DNA from: Aurantiacibacter aquimixticola
Lineage (GTDB): Bacteria > Pseudomonadota > Alphaproteobacteria > Sphingomonadales > Sphingomonadaceae
Assembly (NCBI RefSeq): GCF_003605475.1
Contig: NZ_RAHX01000001.1
Coordinates: forward strand, 2,170,001-2,234,000
DNA length: 64,000 nucleotides
Direction of reading: 5' to 3'
Below are positions 63,505 through 64,000 of the stretch, in pieces. The translations under genes were made by a program, and so were the position numbers. Each line of letters begins with the position of its first letter. Within the stretch, counting starts at the first letter, position 1. Below the pieces are notes generated by a model. That model saw only the letters and a program-made list of their open reading frames with translations. It was not told where the DNA came from and did not search any database.

Positions 63505-64000
63505 CTAGTTTGGAATCGAACCTGATCCGGTGAACATAGGGCGCGTGGGGCCGCCGGGAAAGTCGTTGCCGACATTCTTGTCAATACCGTAGGCGACGCG
63601 CGCCGCCTTCACCGTGTTGGACAGCAGGCAGGCGATGGTCATCGGGCCGACGCCGCCCGGCACCGGCGTGACGGCAGCGGCGTGTTGCACTTCGTCGAAG
63701 GCGATATCGCCCACGAGCTTCGTCTTGCCGTCCTCACCCTCGATACGGGTGATGCCGACATCGATCAGCACCGCCCCGTCCTTCACCCAGTGGCCGCGCA
63801 CCAGTCGCGGCGCGCCCGCGGCGGCGACGATAATGTCGGCCTGGCGACAGATATCGGCAAGGCCGTGGGTGTAGATATGGGTGACGGTGACGGTCGCCTC
63901 GGCATCGAGCAGCAGGTTGGCGACGGGCTTGCCGACGATATTGGACTTGCCGATCACCACCACGTCCTTGCCGGTGAGATCGTCGACGACGCTGGCGATC
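63505..64000 (-). CDS. folD: Bifunctional methylenetetrahydrofolate dehydrogenase/cyclohydrolase FolD (5' partial)
   Basis: Frame runs off the right edge, so the N-terminal catalytic domain is missing. Visible: [20 protein letters not shown] (NADP-binding signature), [40 protein letters not shown] and the typical [20 protein letters not shown]. Makes 10-formyl-THF from methylene-THF. Lies 12 bp upstream of the monooxygenase start on the same strand. Confidence 0.95.
   Translation of the reverse strand, partial: IASVVDDLTGKDVVVIGKSNIVGKPVANLLLDAEATVTVTHIYTHGLADICRQADIIVAAAGAPRLVRGHWVKDGAVLIDVGITRIEGEDGKTKLVGDIAFDEVQHAAAVTPVPGGVGPMTIACLLSNTVKAARVAYGIDKNVGNDFPGGPTRPMFTGSGSIPN

Overview
The window is high-GC, densely coded DNA from an alphaproteobacterium. 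It most resembles Sphingomonadales, probably Erythrobacteraceae. Evidence for this is the NDUFA12-type complex I accessory protein, a DUF1674/SdhAF4 protein next to rsmB, a DUF2155 protein next to aat, a fatty-acyl-AMP ligase, a fused coenzyme-B12 mutase in a propionyl-CoA operon, and a microbial rhodopsin. Genes are tightly packed: many same-strand pairs share ATGA/GTGA/TTGA start-stop overlaps, and five convergent pairs overlap tail-to-tail by exactly 4 bp. Taxonomy is inferred from gene content only.

Layout. 1-10.5 kb: housekeeping genes (mrp, an orphan molybdenum hydroxylase, hemH, an SdhAF4-like protein, rsmB, msrA, a methyltransferase, a SIMPL lipoprotein, an N-carbamoylputrescine amidase, folK), an array of about 21-bp degenerate repeats, and a secreted protein behind a perfect 20-bp palindrome. 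10.6-17.5 kb: tRNA-Lys and then a minus-strand cluster that looks like a functional-amyloid (Fap-type) assembly system. It has two secreted proteins with NxxxGxxNQQxN-type repeats, a C39-type cysteine peptidase lipoprotein, a coiled-coil plus beta-barrel outer-membrane protein, three accessory secreted proteins and a LuxR-type regulator. I consider this the most interesting system here. 17.9-28.8 kb: a propionyl-CoA to succinyl-CoA operon (pccB, epimerase, mutase, pccA, enoyl-CoA hydratase, mmsA) with three tiny membrane proteins embedded in it. 28.7-36.2 kb: a minus-strand operon of 5-oxoprolinase, DUF2891, persulfide-dioxygenase-like metallohydrolase and two YeeE/YedE sulfur-transport halves, facing a Crp/Fnr-type regulator.

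36.3-49.4 kb: tonB, a mannose-1-phosphate guanylyltransferase, a TelA/XpaC/PHA-protein operon, MAPEG, a fatty-acyl-AMP ligase, recX, DUF192, NDUFA12, DUF2155, aat, tRNA-Trp, an unlisted 48-residue ORF, an AGCS symporter, secE and nusG. 49.5-55.4 kb: a block lying between nusG and rplK-rplA, containing a kelch/DUF5060/glycoside-hydrolase-like lipoprotein, a Trk/Ktr cation transporter subunit, an NDQ-motif (sodium-pump type) rhodopsin and a CPBP protease. 55.9-64 kb: rplK, rplA, a small outer-membrane barrel, a large DUF2339 membrane protein, a CinA-like domain protein, a flavin monooxygenase and the 3' part of folD.

Working together: the propionate operon feeds valine, odd-chain and related carbon into succinyl-CoA. 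The oxoprolinase/persulfide operon suggests glutathione-sulfur turnover. The rhodopsin, AGCS symporter and Trk/Ktr subunit suggest a sodium economy. The Fap-like cluster suggests regulated assembly of an extracellular amyloid, probably for attachment or biofilm. These system-level roles are inference from sequence and context.
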